Shown: positions 44,290-53,473 of the stretch, piece after piece | Numbering within the stretch: position 1 is the first letter of the stretch | How the letters are laid out: each line of letters opens with the position of its first letter | DNA from: Candidatus Gastranaerophilales bacterium | GTDB taxonomy: Bacteria > Cyanobacteriota > Vampirovibrionia > Gastranaerophilales > Gastranaerophilaceae | Length of the DNA stretch: 64,000 bases | NCBI GenBank assembly: GCA_944322855.1 | Contig: CALUQG010000001.1 | Location: 171,678-235,677, forward strand | Direction: 5' to 3' | Made by a program: the position numbers and the translations under genes | Notes under the pieces: model-generated | What the model saw: the letters and a program-made list of their open reading frames with translations, nothing else | What the model was told of the DNA's origin: nothing | Databases searched by the model: none

Positions 44290-46059
44290 ATGGGACGGAA
44301 TTACGATAGCAGTCACAGTCATAATAACAAATATAAAAGTGACAAAGAGAAGTTTAAAGAATTTGATAACAAACTTATATTCTGGCAGATAATCTGTATA
44401 CTTATAAGTTTTATAATTGCTGCGTATTTGTTTTTGATAATGGTGGTTGACGTAAAAAATTATCGAGGTCAGGCAAAAAGACAAAGAAGTGCAAAAAGTT
44501 TTGTCATGAGAGGAGCAATTCTTGACAGAAACGGAATAAAACTGGCTTCTGACAAAACATCATTTGACGTATATGCCCATCAGGAATATTTTGATCATAC
44601 ACCGAACGAACTTGCTGCAATTCTTGCTCCTGTTTTGCAGGTTGACAAAAACAAACTAGCAAAACAACTTGCAAAAGATGAACCGATAATTGTCCTTAAA
44701 AAAGATGTATCAAGAAAAACAGCACAGGAAATCAGAAAATTAGGACTTAGAGAAATAAGTCTCGGAAAAAAAAATGAGCGTGTCTATCCGCAGGGTACAA
44801 TGGCCGCCCATATTCTCGGATATTATAATCCGGACGCTGATGTGGCTGCAGGAATCGAGCTTACCGCCAAAGATAAATTAGAAGAAGTCGAACAGGATGT
44901 AAACTTTGAAAAAACTCCTGACGGAGATATTATTTATGAAGTTAACACTGACCCGGCTGCAACGGCAACACCTCTTCGTGGAAAATCTATCACACTGACA
45001 ATAGATTCTGCCATACAGCATGTATGCGAAGTTGAATTAAATAAAGTTGTCAAAGAAAAAGGTGCACTGAGAGGTACTGTAATTGTTATGAACCCGAAAA
45101 ACGGCGAAATTCTGGGTTATGCAATATATCCCTCTTACAATCCTAACAACTATAAAAAAGCTACCCTTACCCAGCTGACAAACTGGACTCTGAGTGATGT
45201 ATTTGAGCCCGGTTCTACATTCAAAGTTTTGACTATAGCTTCTGCAATAGAAAACGGAAGACTGCATGAAGATTCCACGATCCTTGATACAGGAAAGCTG
45301 GATATTGATAAATGGACAATTAAAAACTATGACTATAACGTAAAACCTTTCCCGGGTGTAATTGACCTGTACTACCTGTTTGAACACTCAAGCAACGTAG
45401 CCAGCGCAAAAGTTGCTCTGATGATGACAAAACAGGAGCATTACAATGTATTGAAACGTTTCGGCATAGGCGAAAAAACAGGCATTGATCTGCCCGGAGA
45501 ATCCAGAGGTTTGATACCTCCGGTGAGCGAATGGCACAAGTCGACACATGCTTCTGTCGGATACGGATACAGTATTTCTGTAACTGCAATGCAGATGGTA
45601 TCAGCTATTTCTGCTATTGCAAATGAAGGTGTCAGAGTTACTCCGCATGTAATAAAATATTCACCGGAAGAAGCTGCTGACAAAGTCCACTATATACAAA
45701 CTATAAAACCTGAAACAGCTCATTCCGTAACGAAACTTCTTGCAGGAAGTATCGGCAGATCAAAATCGCCCGTAAATCTTGAAGACTATCATGTTGCTGC
45801 AAAAACAGGTACAGCAAGAAAATCATCATACGGAACAAAAGGATATACAAACAAGCTGGTAACATCTATCATAGGTTTCTTGCCGGCAAGCAATCCTCAG
45901 GTTGAAATATATGTAGTTATTGATTCTCCGTCAAAAGGCGCTTTGTGGGGAAGTACTGTTGCTGCTCCGGTATTTAGAGAAGTAGCTTTACAAACTGCGA
46001 GAATTTTAAACATTCCGCCTGACAAAGTTACACCGAAAAAAATTATAAGAGGAAACTAA
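44290..46059 (+). CDS. ftsI: Peptidoglycan transpeptidase FtsI (class B penicillin-binding protein)
   Basis: 589 residues. A cytoplasmic N-terminus (His/Asn/Lys-rich) precedes one transmembrane anchor (IICILISFIIAAYLFLIMVV, about 36-55). The pedestal domain follows (RGAILDRNGIKLASD), then the transpeptidase with S309 of PGSTFK, the SxN motif S367-S368-N369 and KTG at 505-507. Class B PBPs of this type cross-link septal peptidoglycan during division. A C-terminal PASTA domain is absent. It is followed by murE one base after the stop, as in dcw clusters, although no other division genes are nearby. Confidence 0.93.
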   Translation: MGRNYDSSHSHNNKYKSDKEKFKEFDNKLIFWQIICILISFIIAAYLFLIMVVDVKNYRGQAKRQRSAKSFVMRGAILDRNGIKLASDKTSFDVYAHQEYFDHTPNELAAILAPVLQVDKNKLAKQLAKDEPIIVLKKDVSRKTAQEIRKLGLREISLGKKNERVYPQGTMAAHILGYYNPDADVAAGIELTAKDKLEEVEQDVNFEKTPDGDIIYEVNTDPAATATPLRGKSITLTIDSAIQHVCEVELNKVVKEKGALRGTVIVMNPKNGEILGYAIYPSYNPNNYKKATLTQLTNWTLSDVFEPGSTFKVLTIASAIENGRLHEDSTILDTGKLDIDKWTIKNYDYNVKPFPGVIDLYYLFEHSSNVASAKVALMMTKQEHYNVLKRFGIGEKTGIDLPGESRGLIPPVSEWHKSTHASVGYGYSISVTAMQMVSAISAIANEGVRVTPHVIKYSPEEAADKVHYIQTIKPETAHSVTKLLAGSIGRSKSPVNLEDYHVAAKTGTARKSSYGTKGYTNKLVTSIIGFLPASNPQVEIYVVIDSPSKGALWGSTVAAPVFREVALQTARILNIPPDKVTPKKIIRGN

Positions 46060-46060
46060 T

Positions 46061-47521
46061 ATGAAACTTAAAGAACTCCTTAAAAATGTAAAAGTTGAAA
46101 AAATAATAAATGAAAAAGATGTTGATATAGATGGAATTTCATATAATTCAAAAACCATTAAAAACGGCGATATTTTTGTATGTCTGAAAGGAGAATATTC
46201 CGACGGGCATGATTTTGCCAAAATGGCTCAGCAAAACGGAGCATCTGCATTGTTTTGTGAAAAGGAAATCCCTGAAATTCATATTCCTCAGGTGATTGTA
46301 AAATCTACACGTCATCAAATTGCGGATATAGCTGCTGCTTTTTACAACTATCCATCAAAGAAAATAAAGTTAATAGGAGTAACAGGCACAAACGGAAAAA
46401 CTACAGTCACTCACCTTATCCAAAGGATTGTCGAAGATGCAAATCACAGATGCGCATTAATCGGAACACTTGGATACAAATTGTCAGGCAGTGATTCTTA
46501 CCATGACGCAAAACATACTACTCCTCAGGCTCCTGAGCTTCAAAAAACTCTTGAAATGATTTGTGAAAAAAATATTGACTATGTAGCAATGGAAGTCAGC
46601 TCTCATGCACTGGATCAAAACAGAGTCGGAGGATGTGATTTTGACGGTGCTGTGTTTACAAATCTGACACAGGATCACCTTGATTATCATATTACAATGA
46701 ATAACTACTTTGAGGCAAAAGCGCTGCTGTTCAGAGGGCTTAAGCAGGGCGGATTTGCCGTTATTAACAATGATGATGAATATGCACAAAAATTTCAATC
46801 TGTTGTTGCAAACGGAGTCAAAATTTATACATACGGTATAAAAAAAGAAGCTGATATAATGGCTTCAAACATAGATTTTTCAATTCATGGAGCAAAGTTT
46901 GAATGCAAAATCCTTGAACAAAAAAGAACAGTAAATCTACAGATGAACGGAATGTTTAGTGTTTATAATGCGCTTGCAGCGCTGGCTGCAGGAATTGCTA
47001 TGGGATTTGAGGTTGATATTTGTATAAAAGCTCTTGAAGAAACAAAAAGTGTGGACGGACGATTTGAAATAGTTAACAAAAAACCTCTTGTAATAGTCGA
47101 TTATGCACATACACCGGACGGATTAGAAAATGTTTTGAAGGCCGCCAGAGAGCTGACTCCTAAAGACAGCAGCCTTGTATGTATGTTTGGCTGCGGCGGT
47201 GACAGAGATGCAACAAAAAGGCCTAAAATGGGCAAAATTGCTGACGAAAACGCAGATATTGTAGTCGTTACTTCCGACAATCCGAGAAGTGAAGATCCTC
47301 AGTTAATTATTTCCGATATTCTTGCCGGAATAAAATCTGTAAATACACAAAGAGTTTACGTCGAACCAGACAGAAGAACAGCTATTTCTATGCTAAAAAA
47401 TATTGCGAAAGACAATGATGTAGTTGTACTTGCAGGAAAAGGGCATGAAGACTATCAAATATTGAAAGACAAGACAATACATTTTGATGACAGAGAAGAA
47501 GCAAGAAAAGTTTTCAATTAA
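46061..47521 (+). CDS. murE: UDP-MurNAc-L-Ala-D-Glu:meso-diaminopimelate ligase
   Basis: 486 residues. It adds the third residue of the peptidoglycan stem peptide. The ATP site is GVTGTNGKTTVTHL, followed by TTPQAPELQ and MEVSSHALDQNRV. The motif DNPRSEDP near residue 405 marks meso-diaminopimelate specificity, as opposed to lysine enzymes. GKGHEDYQ lies at the C-terminus. It follows ftsI with its ribosome-binding site inside the ftsI end (GAGGAAAC). Confidence 0.97.
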   Translation: MKLKELLKNVKVEKIINEKDVDIDGISYNSKTIKNGDIFVCLKGEYSDGHDFAKMAQQNGASALFCEKEIPEIHIPQVIVKSTRHQIADIAAAFYNYPSKKIKLIGVTGTNGKTTVTHLIQRIVEDANHRCALIGTLGYKLSGSDSYHDAKHTTPQAPELQKTLEMICEKNIDYVAMEVSSHALDQNRVGGCDFDGAVFTNLTQDHLDYHITMNNYFEAKALLFRGLKQGGFAVINNDDEYAQKFQSVVANGVKIYTYGIKKEADIMASNIDFSIHGAKFECKILEQKRTVNLQMNGMFSVYNALAALAAGIAMGFEVDICIKALEETKSVDGRFEIVNKKPLVIVDYAHTPDGLENVLKAARELTPKDSSLVCMFGCGGDRDATKRPKMGKIADENADIVVVTSDNPRSEDPQLIISDILAGIKSVNTQRVYVEPDRRTAISMLKNIAKDNDVVVLAGKGHEDYQILKDKTIHFDDREEARKVFN

Positions 47522-47538
47522 ACATAACTGCTTAAAAA

Positions 47539-48306
47539 TTACTGAATTTTGGGCATTACCCATTTTACAATGTCATCTGCCATTGTCGGGTTTACTTTCA
47601 GCATAAGCATTCCCATACCGCCTGAAGGGTATCTTTTTATTTCATAAGTACTTTGAGCAAATTTTTTCAAGATATTTGCTTCATTGGACGAAAATCTGTC
47701 ACGCACACTGACCATTGTTAAAACGGGTGCTGTTCCAATATTTGTCATAGCGATAGAAGTTTTGAGGCCTTTGAAATTCCTTGAAGGAGAAAGGAGTACA
47801 AGGCATGCCGGTTTGTTCGGCATTTTTTCGGAAGCTAATATTGCTGTATTTGCGCCAATATCAGCCCCGACTATTGCATATTTTGTTGTTGAAAGATTGC
47901 GGTAGTTCATAGCTATATATTGTAAAATTCCTGCAATGTCTTCAGGATATTTTTCAAATGTGGCATTTGAATAATAAACCCACGATTTTATCTTGAAATT
48001 GGAATCATAAATACTCTGTCCGTGTCCTCTCAAATCTACAACCAGCGCAGCCGCTCCGGCGTCAACAAACTTTTTTACAAGAAAATTCCAGTAATCACCT
48101 GTATATCCGAGAGAATGTAAAAATACAACAACAGGATAGACGGATTGTTTTTGTTTCGGATAAAACAGTTTTGATTTGATTACAAAATTATCATCGGTTT
48201 CGTATGTTATTCCTACATACCCAACTTTCTTTTTTTCTGTTGCAGCAACGGTAAATGCAGGTGTTATAAAAATCAGCATTAACAATACTATTAAAAATTT
48301 TTTCAT
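47539..48306 (-). CDS. Exported alpha/beta-hydrolase-fold protein lacking the usual catalytic residues
   Basis: 255 residues from the ATG at 48306. The signal peptide FLIVLLMLIFITPAFTVAA directs export. The fold is clear: VVVFLHSLGYTGDYW (oxyanion loop), VVDLRGHGQS, and the nucleophile-elbow strand AIVGADIGANTAI. The elbow has aspartate (D139) where a serine is expected (GxSxG). The C-terminal position for the catalytic histidine reads PSGGMGMLML with no histidine. So it is either an Asp-nucleophile enzyme of another kind or an inactive, binding form. Convergent with murE. Confidence 0.75.
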   Translation of the reverse strand: MKKFLIVLLMLIFITPAFTVAATEKKKVGYVGITYETDDNFVIKSKLFYPKQKQSVYPVVVFLHSLGYTGDYWNFLVKKFVDAGAAALVVDLRGHGQSIYDSNFKIKSWVYYSNATFEKYPEDIAGILQYIAMNYRNLSTTKYAIVGADIGANTAILASEKMPNKPACLVLLSPSRNFKGLKTSIAMTNIGTAPVLTMVSVRDRFSSNEANILKKFAQSTYEIKRYPSGGMGMLMLKVNPTMADDIVKWVMPKIQ

Positions 48307-48368
48307 TCTCAATTTTCTCTCTCACAATTTCAGATTATAAATTTTGTCTGATTATTTTTGTTTTATAT

Positions 48369-49622
48369 TTAATCTGCAAGAATGATACCCAATGCATCAA
48401 CAAGAGCCGGATCCCATTTTATACCGGATTCTTCTCTTATTATGTTCAGAGCCTCATTTTTGCTCAAAGCTTTTCTGTAAGGTCTGTCTTCTCTTAGTGC
48501 GCAATATGCATCAGCTATGGCGATAATACGAGAACCAAACGGAATGCTGTATCCGCTCAAACCTTCAGGTTCGCCTTTGCCGTCCCAGCGTTCTTTGTGG
48601 TAGTGAATGTAGGGTATAACCTCTGAGAGGAAATTTATACTCATAAGAAGACTTACGCCTATATTGGGATGGTTTTGAAGTTTATCCCAGTCTTCCTGAG
48701 AGAGTTTTCCTTTTTTGTTGAACAACTCTTCCGGAATGGTTATTTTGCCTATATTTTGCAGAAGCCCTGCATAATATATCAAATCTTTTGTTTTTTCATT
48801 TAATCCTAAATAAATACAAATATCTTTTGTCAAATTGGCAACATTCTGGGAGTGATTGTTGTGATATTCACTTTTTGCATCAACAGCTTTAGCCAGCATT
48901 TCTACAAAATTTTGCTGCTCGGAACCCAGATCACCTATTAATGCTGTCAGTTCTGCTCTGTAGTGCTGTAACTCATGGCTTGTAATTTCTTCGTCATCAA
49001 GAGCTTTTGATGTTTCGTTAGTCAATTTCAAAAGCAGCATGGATATAGCAAAAAGTCTTGCAGTAACATTTATCAACTTTATAAATTCTTCTGATATTTT
49101 TTTACCTTCCACAGGTTCAATCATAATCATGCCGGTATTTTCAGAACCATAATGCATTGGTATGCTAATCAGTGCCGGATTGTCAAGGTTAAGCACTTCA
49201 TCTGCACTGACAGAAGAACCTACGAGAACAAGATTTGATTCTCCTTGTTCCATGCCTTTTGCAAATTCTGAGGCCAGAAAAATATGGCATGCTTTTGCAT
49301 CAATCATTTGGACAATGGTTTTTGCAATTGAATTGTAAATTATATAGTCTTCTTTATTTGTAAAACCAAGAACACTCAATGTATTGTTAATAGAATAAAT
49401 CGAAATAAGCTCTCTTAGCTGTTTTTTCAAACTTTCAGCTTTGTCGGCAGAATCATGTTTTTTAATTTTTGCAGCAAGATCATCGGAAATCAGGTGCTCT
49501 GTCAAAAAGTCACCAAGATTAAGCGCAAAAATCTCTTCAAGCGGATCATTATCCAAAAATTCTGTGCTTCTGGCGAAAAGTGATACTCCGTCTTCCGTCT
49601 TGTTTACATTCTCTTTTGTCAT
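48369..49622 (-). CDS. HD-GYP-like domain protein with degenerate metal site
   Basis: 417 residues. The middle (about 90-200) resembles a GAF-type sensor (IDAKACHIFLASEFA, ISIPMHYGSENTGMIMIEP). The C-terminus (240-415) matches HD-GYP phosphodiesterases: HSQNVANLTKDI (H257), YYAGLLQNIGKITIPEE, HYHKERWDGKGEPEGLSG and RIIAIADAYCAL. The metal-binding HD pair is QN (289-290) and the GYP motif is GEP (350-352). HD-GYP enzymes hydrolyse cyclic di-GMP; this one is probably inactive and could act as a receptor. Starts after AGGAAT. Confidence 0.85.
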   Translation of the reverse strand: MTKENVNKTEDGVSLFARSTEFLDNDPLEEIFALNLGDFLTEHLISDDLAAKIKKHDSADKAESLKKQLRELISIYSINNTLSVLGFTNKEDYIIYNSIAKTIVQMIDAKACHIFLASEFAKGMEQGESNLVLVGSSVSADEVLNLDNPALISIPMHYGSENTGMIMIEPVEGKKISEEFIKLINVTARLFAISMLLLKLTNETSKALDDEEITSHELQHYRAELTALIGDLGSEQQNFVEMLAKAVDAKSEYHNNHSQNVANLTKDICIYLGLNEKTKDLIYYAGLLQNIGKITIPEELFNKKGKLSQEDWDKLQNHPNIGVSLLMSINFLSEVIPYIHYHKERWDGKGEPEGLSGYSIPFGSRIIAIADAYCALREDRPYRKALSKNEALNIIREESGIKWDPALVDALGIILAD

Positions 49623-49894
49623 AATTTATTCCTATTAACTAATTAATAATCGAAATCCGTTTACAATTCTTTGTAACAGGCCTAACAACTTCACCTTTTC
49701 AATGAGTTTCGTTAAATTTTTGCTTTTTTCATTACAAATTTCTAACGAACATTTTTATTATCGGCATACAAATCACAAAACTTTATAGCAAAAATAAAAA
49801 TATTATACTTTTGTTTAAGAAACTTAATATTTTTATATAATAAATGTTTGTAAAAATAACTAAAATGTAAACTTGCTGTCGAAGTGAAATGTAT

Positions 49895-50117
49895 GTGAGG
49901 GTCAGCCCGTAAGGGAAAAAATACTTGTCCAACAGCAAACAGGCTTTCACACTGTCATCCTGAAGCGTGATTTTGGCTAGTGCGGAGTCGACCGTAGGGA
50001 GCGCACGACCTGTGAGGGCGGACGTTACTCCGCCCGAACTGCCAATAATCCAAGGCACTTGCCCAACGGCATTGATAAAGACAAGTTTGTTGTTTTCCCT
50101 TACGGGTCAACCCTCAC
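49895..50117. mobile_element. MITE-like element with 25-bp terminal inverted repeats
   Basis: The left end GTGAGGGTCAGCCCGTAAGG (49895 onward, 25 nt) and the right end (50093-50117) are inverted repeats with 3 mismatches in 25. The 223-bp interior has no gene and holds the block GTCATCCTGAAGCGTGATTTTGG shared with the 30-kb repeat island. A copy of the right end is seen near 30837-30884. No transposase is present, so mobility would need one elsewhere. Confidence 0.55.
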
Positions 50118-50136
50118 CTAACTGAAGTGTCCCCCA

Positions 50137-50381
50137 AAAAGAAGTAGGTTGGGCAAGTATGCCCAACCTACTTCTTTTAATCGCAAAAAAGAGAAAGAAA
50201 TGAACATCTAAAACAAACCATTGTATTTCCCCAAAAATCAAAAGTTGGTACTGTTGGGCAGGTATGCCCAACCGACAATTTAAGTTTTGAATAAATTGGC
50301 GGACACACTCTGTTTTTCCCACCCTACGGACTGACTCCACAAAAAAGATAAATGTGGTTCTGTTGGGCAGGTATGCCCAAC
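50137..50381. repeat. GTTGGGC palindromes (three copies), one a 19-bp perfect hairpin
   Basis: Three GTTGGGCA...TGCCCAAC palindromes lie at 50148-50167, 50253-50272 and 50362-50381. The last two are the exact reverse complement of the three copies in the 30-kb island. The first sits in a longer perfect hairpin (50137-50155 with 50160-50178, AGTA loop). A related GTGGGC...GCCCAC palindrome is near 50306-50324. No gene between 49623 and 50413. Confidence 0.85.
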
Positions 50382-50413
50382 AGATGATTTCCACCTGTAA
50401 ATTCACTATGCTG

Positions 50414-51103
50414 CTATTTTATATCAAAAAATTTGTGAACCTGGCCGATTAATCTAACATCATTATATTTTTCGGTAAATTTGTTAAAAATTTTCATTAT
50501 ATTGTCATGAGAAACACAAATTTCGCTGCCATCCATTTTTGGCTGGAGAATAACAGGTACTTTATATTTTTGAGCCAAACTCACTGCTTCATTAATTTCA
50601 AAATCTTTTATATTCTCATCAAAGACGAGTTTGGCAAAAACATGTTTTTTAGAATTTACTGATGTTTTTAAAAATTCATCATGTTTTGAGAACAGGTCTC
50701 CAATTTTTGCACTGGAGTCTATTTTAAAATCCATAGAAATAATATCTATATAATCAATGACATTTTTCAAAGCGTTTGCCATTGTGCCGTTTGTTTCAAG
50801 ATAAATCAAAGGAGAAAGCTGTTTTGCTTCCGGCAAAAATTCTTTCAAAAATTCATATTGCAAAAGAGGCTCGCCTCCTGTGAGGCTGATTGAGTGAATA
50901 TGTGTTAAATCAAACTGTTTTATTTTATCAAGAAGCTCTTTTGAAGAATATTTTTGTCCTTTATCAAACTCTGTATCGCAATAATCACACAGCAGATTAC
51001 ATCCGCAAAATCTTATAAAAAGCTGTCTGTAACCTATATACGGGCCTTCTCCCTGAATAGAATCAAATATTTCATTAATTTTTGCTTTTTTTGAATCAGT
51101 CAT
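50414..51103 (-). CDS. queE: 7-carboxy-7-deazaguanine synthase
   Basis: 229 residues. A radical SAM enzyme that forms 7-carboxy-7-deazaguanine for queuosine. The substrate loop is FDSIQGEGPYIGYRQLFIRF. The cluster cysteines C35, C39 and C42 are in CGCNLLCDYCDTEF. ISLTGGEPLLQ and YLETNGTMA follow. Its start overlaps the end of the dnaJ-like gene by 8 nt with AGGGAG upstream. The other queuosine genes are not in the window. Confidence 0.94.
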   Translation of the reverse strand: MTDSKKAKINEIFDSIQGEGPYIGYRQLFIRFCGCNLLCDYCDTEFDKGQKYSSKELLDKIKQFDLTHIHSISLTGGEPLLQYEFLKEFLPEAKQLSPLIYLETNGTMANALKNVIDYIDIISMDFKIDSSAKIGDLFSKHDEFLKTSVNSKKHVFAKLVFDENIKDFEINEAVSLAQKYKVPVILQPKMDGSEICVSHDNIMKIFNKFTEKYNDVRLIGQVHKFFDIK

Positions 51104-52211
51104 TCATCAAATTCTCCCTGATTTTGTGTGTTGATAAATTTTTAAGCTGTTCATACAGTTTAATTTCTTCATTTGATAGTTCTTTAGGCACCTCAATTTT
51201 TACACTGACAATCTGGTCGCCTCTTTTTTTATTTTTTTCGTCATAAACTCCCTGCTGTGATAATCTGAATTTTTGTCCGGTTGAAGTATTTGGCGGAATT
51301 TTCATAGAAACATTTCCGCACAATGTCGGAACATCTATAGATGTTCCAAGAACGGCTTCAAACGGAGTAATCGGGATTTCGCAAAGCACATTCAATCCGT
51401 CATACTTAAAAAAACTGCTTTCTTCTATATCTATATAAAGATACAAATCACCGTCTTTTCCTCCGTTATATCCTTTGTTTCCTTCGTTGGCAACTCGTAT
51501 TTTGGCACCTTTTTTTATTCCGGCAGGAATTTTAACATTCAATTTTTTATGAATGGAAATTTCGCCTGTTCCTTTACACAAAGGACATTTTGAACCGTTT
51601 ATAAAACGTCTGCCCTCGCATTTTGGACATCTTTCAGTATGAAGAACATTGACTGTGCGGTGTGTTCCTGAAATTGCTTCGGACATTTTTATGTTGACAT
51701 TGAGGTTGATGTCTTTCCCGTTTTGAGGCTTTTGTGTTTTATTTTTTTTAGAATTTTTGTCTGATGAAGGATTTGTTGTAAACAAACCGTCAAGAATGTT
51801 CTCAAACACCTGTGAAAAAGAACCGCCTGCATGATTTTTTTCATTAGATGTATAATTTTTAGGTTTTTCTTCTGTTTTTGTTGAAGAAGTTGTTTTTTCT
51901 TTTGTAGCGGCGGAACTTTCGGAATATGCTTTTTGTGCACTTTGTTCACGTGCTTTTGAAGAATACGAAGTTTCTTTTTTTATATTAAATCCTTTTATTA
52001 TGTCATATTGACTGCGTTTATGTTCATCAATCAACACTTCATAAGCTTCCGTAATCTCTTTAAATCGAACAATGCTTTCTTGAGAATTGTCATTGACATC
52101 CGGATGCCATATTCTTGCCTGCTTTCTATATGCAGCTTTGATTTTGGCTGTGTCACAATCCGGAGTTAGCCCGAGAATTTTGTATAAATCTTTTTTGTAG
52201 TATTCGTTCAA
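51096..52211 (-). CDS. DnaJ-family co-chaperone with reduced zinc region
   Basis: 371 residues. The J domain is at the N-terminus (YKILGLTPDCDTAKIKAAYR, HPDVN with the HPD motif). A Ser/Thr/Lys-rich linker spans about 80-160. Only two CxxCxG motifs are present (CPKCEGR and CPLCKGTG) where canonical DnaJ has four, so one zinc site at most. The peptide-binding C-terminal domains follow (KIPAGIKKGAKIRVANEGNKG; IDVPTLCGNVSMKIPPNTSTGQ). It stimulates DnaK and may hold specific clients. Overlaps queE. Confidence 0.88.
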   Translation of the reverse strand: MNEYYKKDLYKILGLTPDCDTAKIKAAYRKQARIWHPDVNDNSQESIVRFKEITEAYEVLIDEHKRSQYDIIKGFNIKKETSYSSKAREQSAQKAYSESSAATKEKTTSSTKTEEKPKNYTSNEKNHAGGSFSQVFENILDGLFTTNPSSDKNSKKNKTQKPQNGKDINLNVNIKMSEAISGTHRTVNVLHTERCPKCEGRRFINGSKCPLCKGTGEISIHKKLNVKIPAGIKKGAKIRVANEGNKGYNGGKDGDLYLYIDIEESSFFKYDGLNVLCEIPITPFEAVLGTSIDVPTLCGNVSMKIPPNTSTGQKFRLSQQGVYDEKNKKRGDQIVSVKIEVPKELSNEEIKLYEQLKNLSTHKIRENLMND

Positions 52212-52293
52212 GGTTAGACCGTTTCTTTTACAATTCCTATTTACAATATTAGTTTAATAATATTTAAACGGAAATCAACATAAAAATTGATGA

Positions 52294-53469
52294 TTATTCA
52301 TAATCAGATTCAATCATTTTTTGAGAGATTAATTCAGGAATTTTCTCAATTTCTTCATAATTTATATCTGCTCTTAAAGAAATTCTAACTCTTGCTGAGC
52401 CGGGTGCAACAGTCGGATGTCGGATAGGAAGCAGGTAATATCCGTTTTGGATTAAAAACTTTGAGCATTCGACAGCCCTTTTATTTGAACCCAGAATAAC
52501 AGGAACAATCTGACTTTCGCCCATTGTTTCAAGGCCTAATGACAAGAGTTTTTCTCTAAGTTTTTGTGCATTAATTAAGAGCTGTCTTCTTTGTTCTTTC
52601 ATATTCGGAAGAATTTCAGTTATAACGCAGTATGTGAAAGCAACATTGATTTCGGGAAGTGCAGTTGAAAAAATCAGTGGGCGGCATTTGTTTATCAAAT
52701 AATTTATCAATACATCATTGCCTGTACAAAACGCTCCGATGGAGCCGATTGCTTTTCCAAAAGTTCCTACTATTATATCTATGTCTTTTATACAGCCCTG
52801 CACCTCTGAAATACCAAGACCTTTTTCTCCAAACACACCGTATGCATGCGCTTCATCAACAATGAGTATGGCATTATATTTTTGTTTTAATTCAATTAGT
52901 TTGCTTAAATCTGCAATATCACCGTCCATGCTGAAAAGTGATTCCGTTACAATTACTGCTGTTTCATATTCATTTCTGTTTTTTTCAAGAAGTTCTTCAA
53001 GATGCTCATAATCAAGATGTTTGTATCGAAACATTTTTGCTTCTGATAGCTTTATGCCGTCAAGAATGCTTGCATGGTTTAATTTGTCGCAAAAGACAGC
53101 ATCTTTTTTTGTTAAAAGAGCTGACATTATACCTGTATTTGCGTGATAACCGCTATTAAAAATCAGAGCCTTTTCTTTTCCGTACATAGCTGCAAGAAGA
53201 CACTCAAGTTTTGCATAAACATATGATCCGCCTGTCAAAAGTCTGGAGGATGCTGAACCAAGTGAAAAATCGGCTATTTGAATAAATTTTTCAAGAACAT
53301 TTTTATTTTCTGCAATGCCGAGATAGTCATTTGAAGAAAGATTTAAATACCTTTTATTTTCTTCAAATATATACTGCCCGAGTTTTTTGAAAGAAGTAAG
53401 CTTCCTTTCGCAACAATTTTCTCTTAATTCCTGCAGTTCCTGTTTAAATTTATCATATTTATTTTCCAT
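52294..53469 (-). CDS. bioF: 8-amino-7-oxononanoate synthase
   Basis: 391 residues from the ATG at 53469, which has AAAGGTG upstream; a longer frame to 53499 has no site and overlaps the neighbour. The PLP lysine is K239 in GTFGKAIGSIG. Other family blocks are YLNLSSNDYLG, GSASSRLLTGG, ALIFNSGYHANTG and VDEAHAYGVFGEKGLG. It condenses pimeloyl-ACP with alanine for biotin. Because bioG and bioC are also in the window, biotin is the likely pathway; related alpha-oxoamine synthases such as serine palmitoyltransferase cannot be fully excluded. Confidence 0.88.
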   Translation of the reverse strand: MENKYDKFKQELQELRENCCERKLTSFKKLGQYIFEENKRYLNLSSNDYLGIAENKNVLEKFIQIADFSLGSASSRLLTGGSYVYAKLECLLAAMYGKEKALIFNSGYHANTGIMSALLTKKDAVFCDKLNHASILDGIKLSEAKMFRYKHLDYEHLEELLEKNRNEYETAVIVTESLFSMDGDIADLSKLIELKQKYNAILIVDEAHAYGVFGEKGLGISEVQGCIKDIDIIVGTFGKAIGSIGAFCTGNDVLINYLINKCRPLIFSTALPEINVAFTYCVITEILPNMKEQRRQLLINAQKLREKLLSLGLETMGESQIVPVILGSNKRAVECSKFLIQNGYYLLPIRHPTVAPGSARVRISLRADINYEEIEKIPELISQKMIESDYE

Positions 53470-53473
53470 ATTT

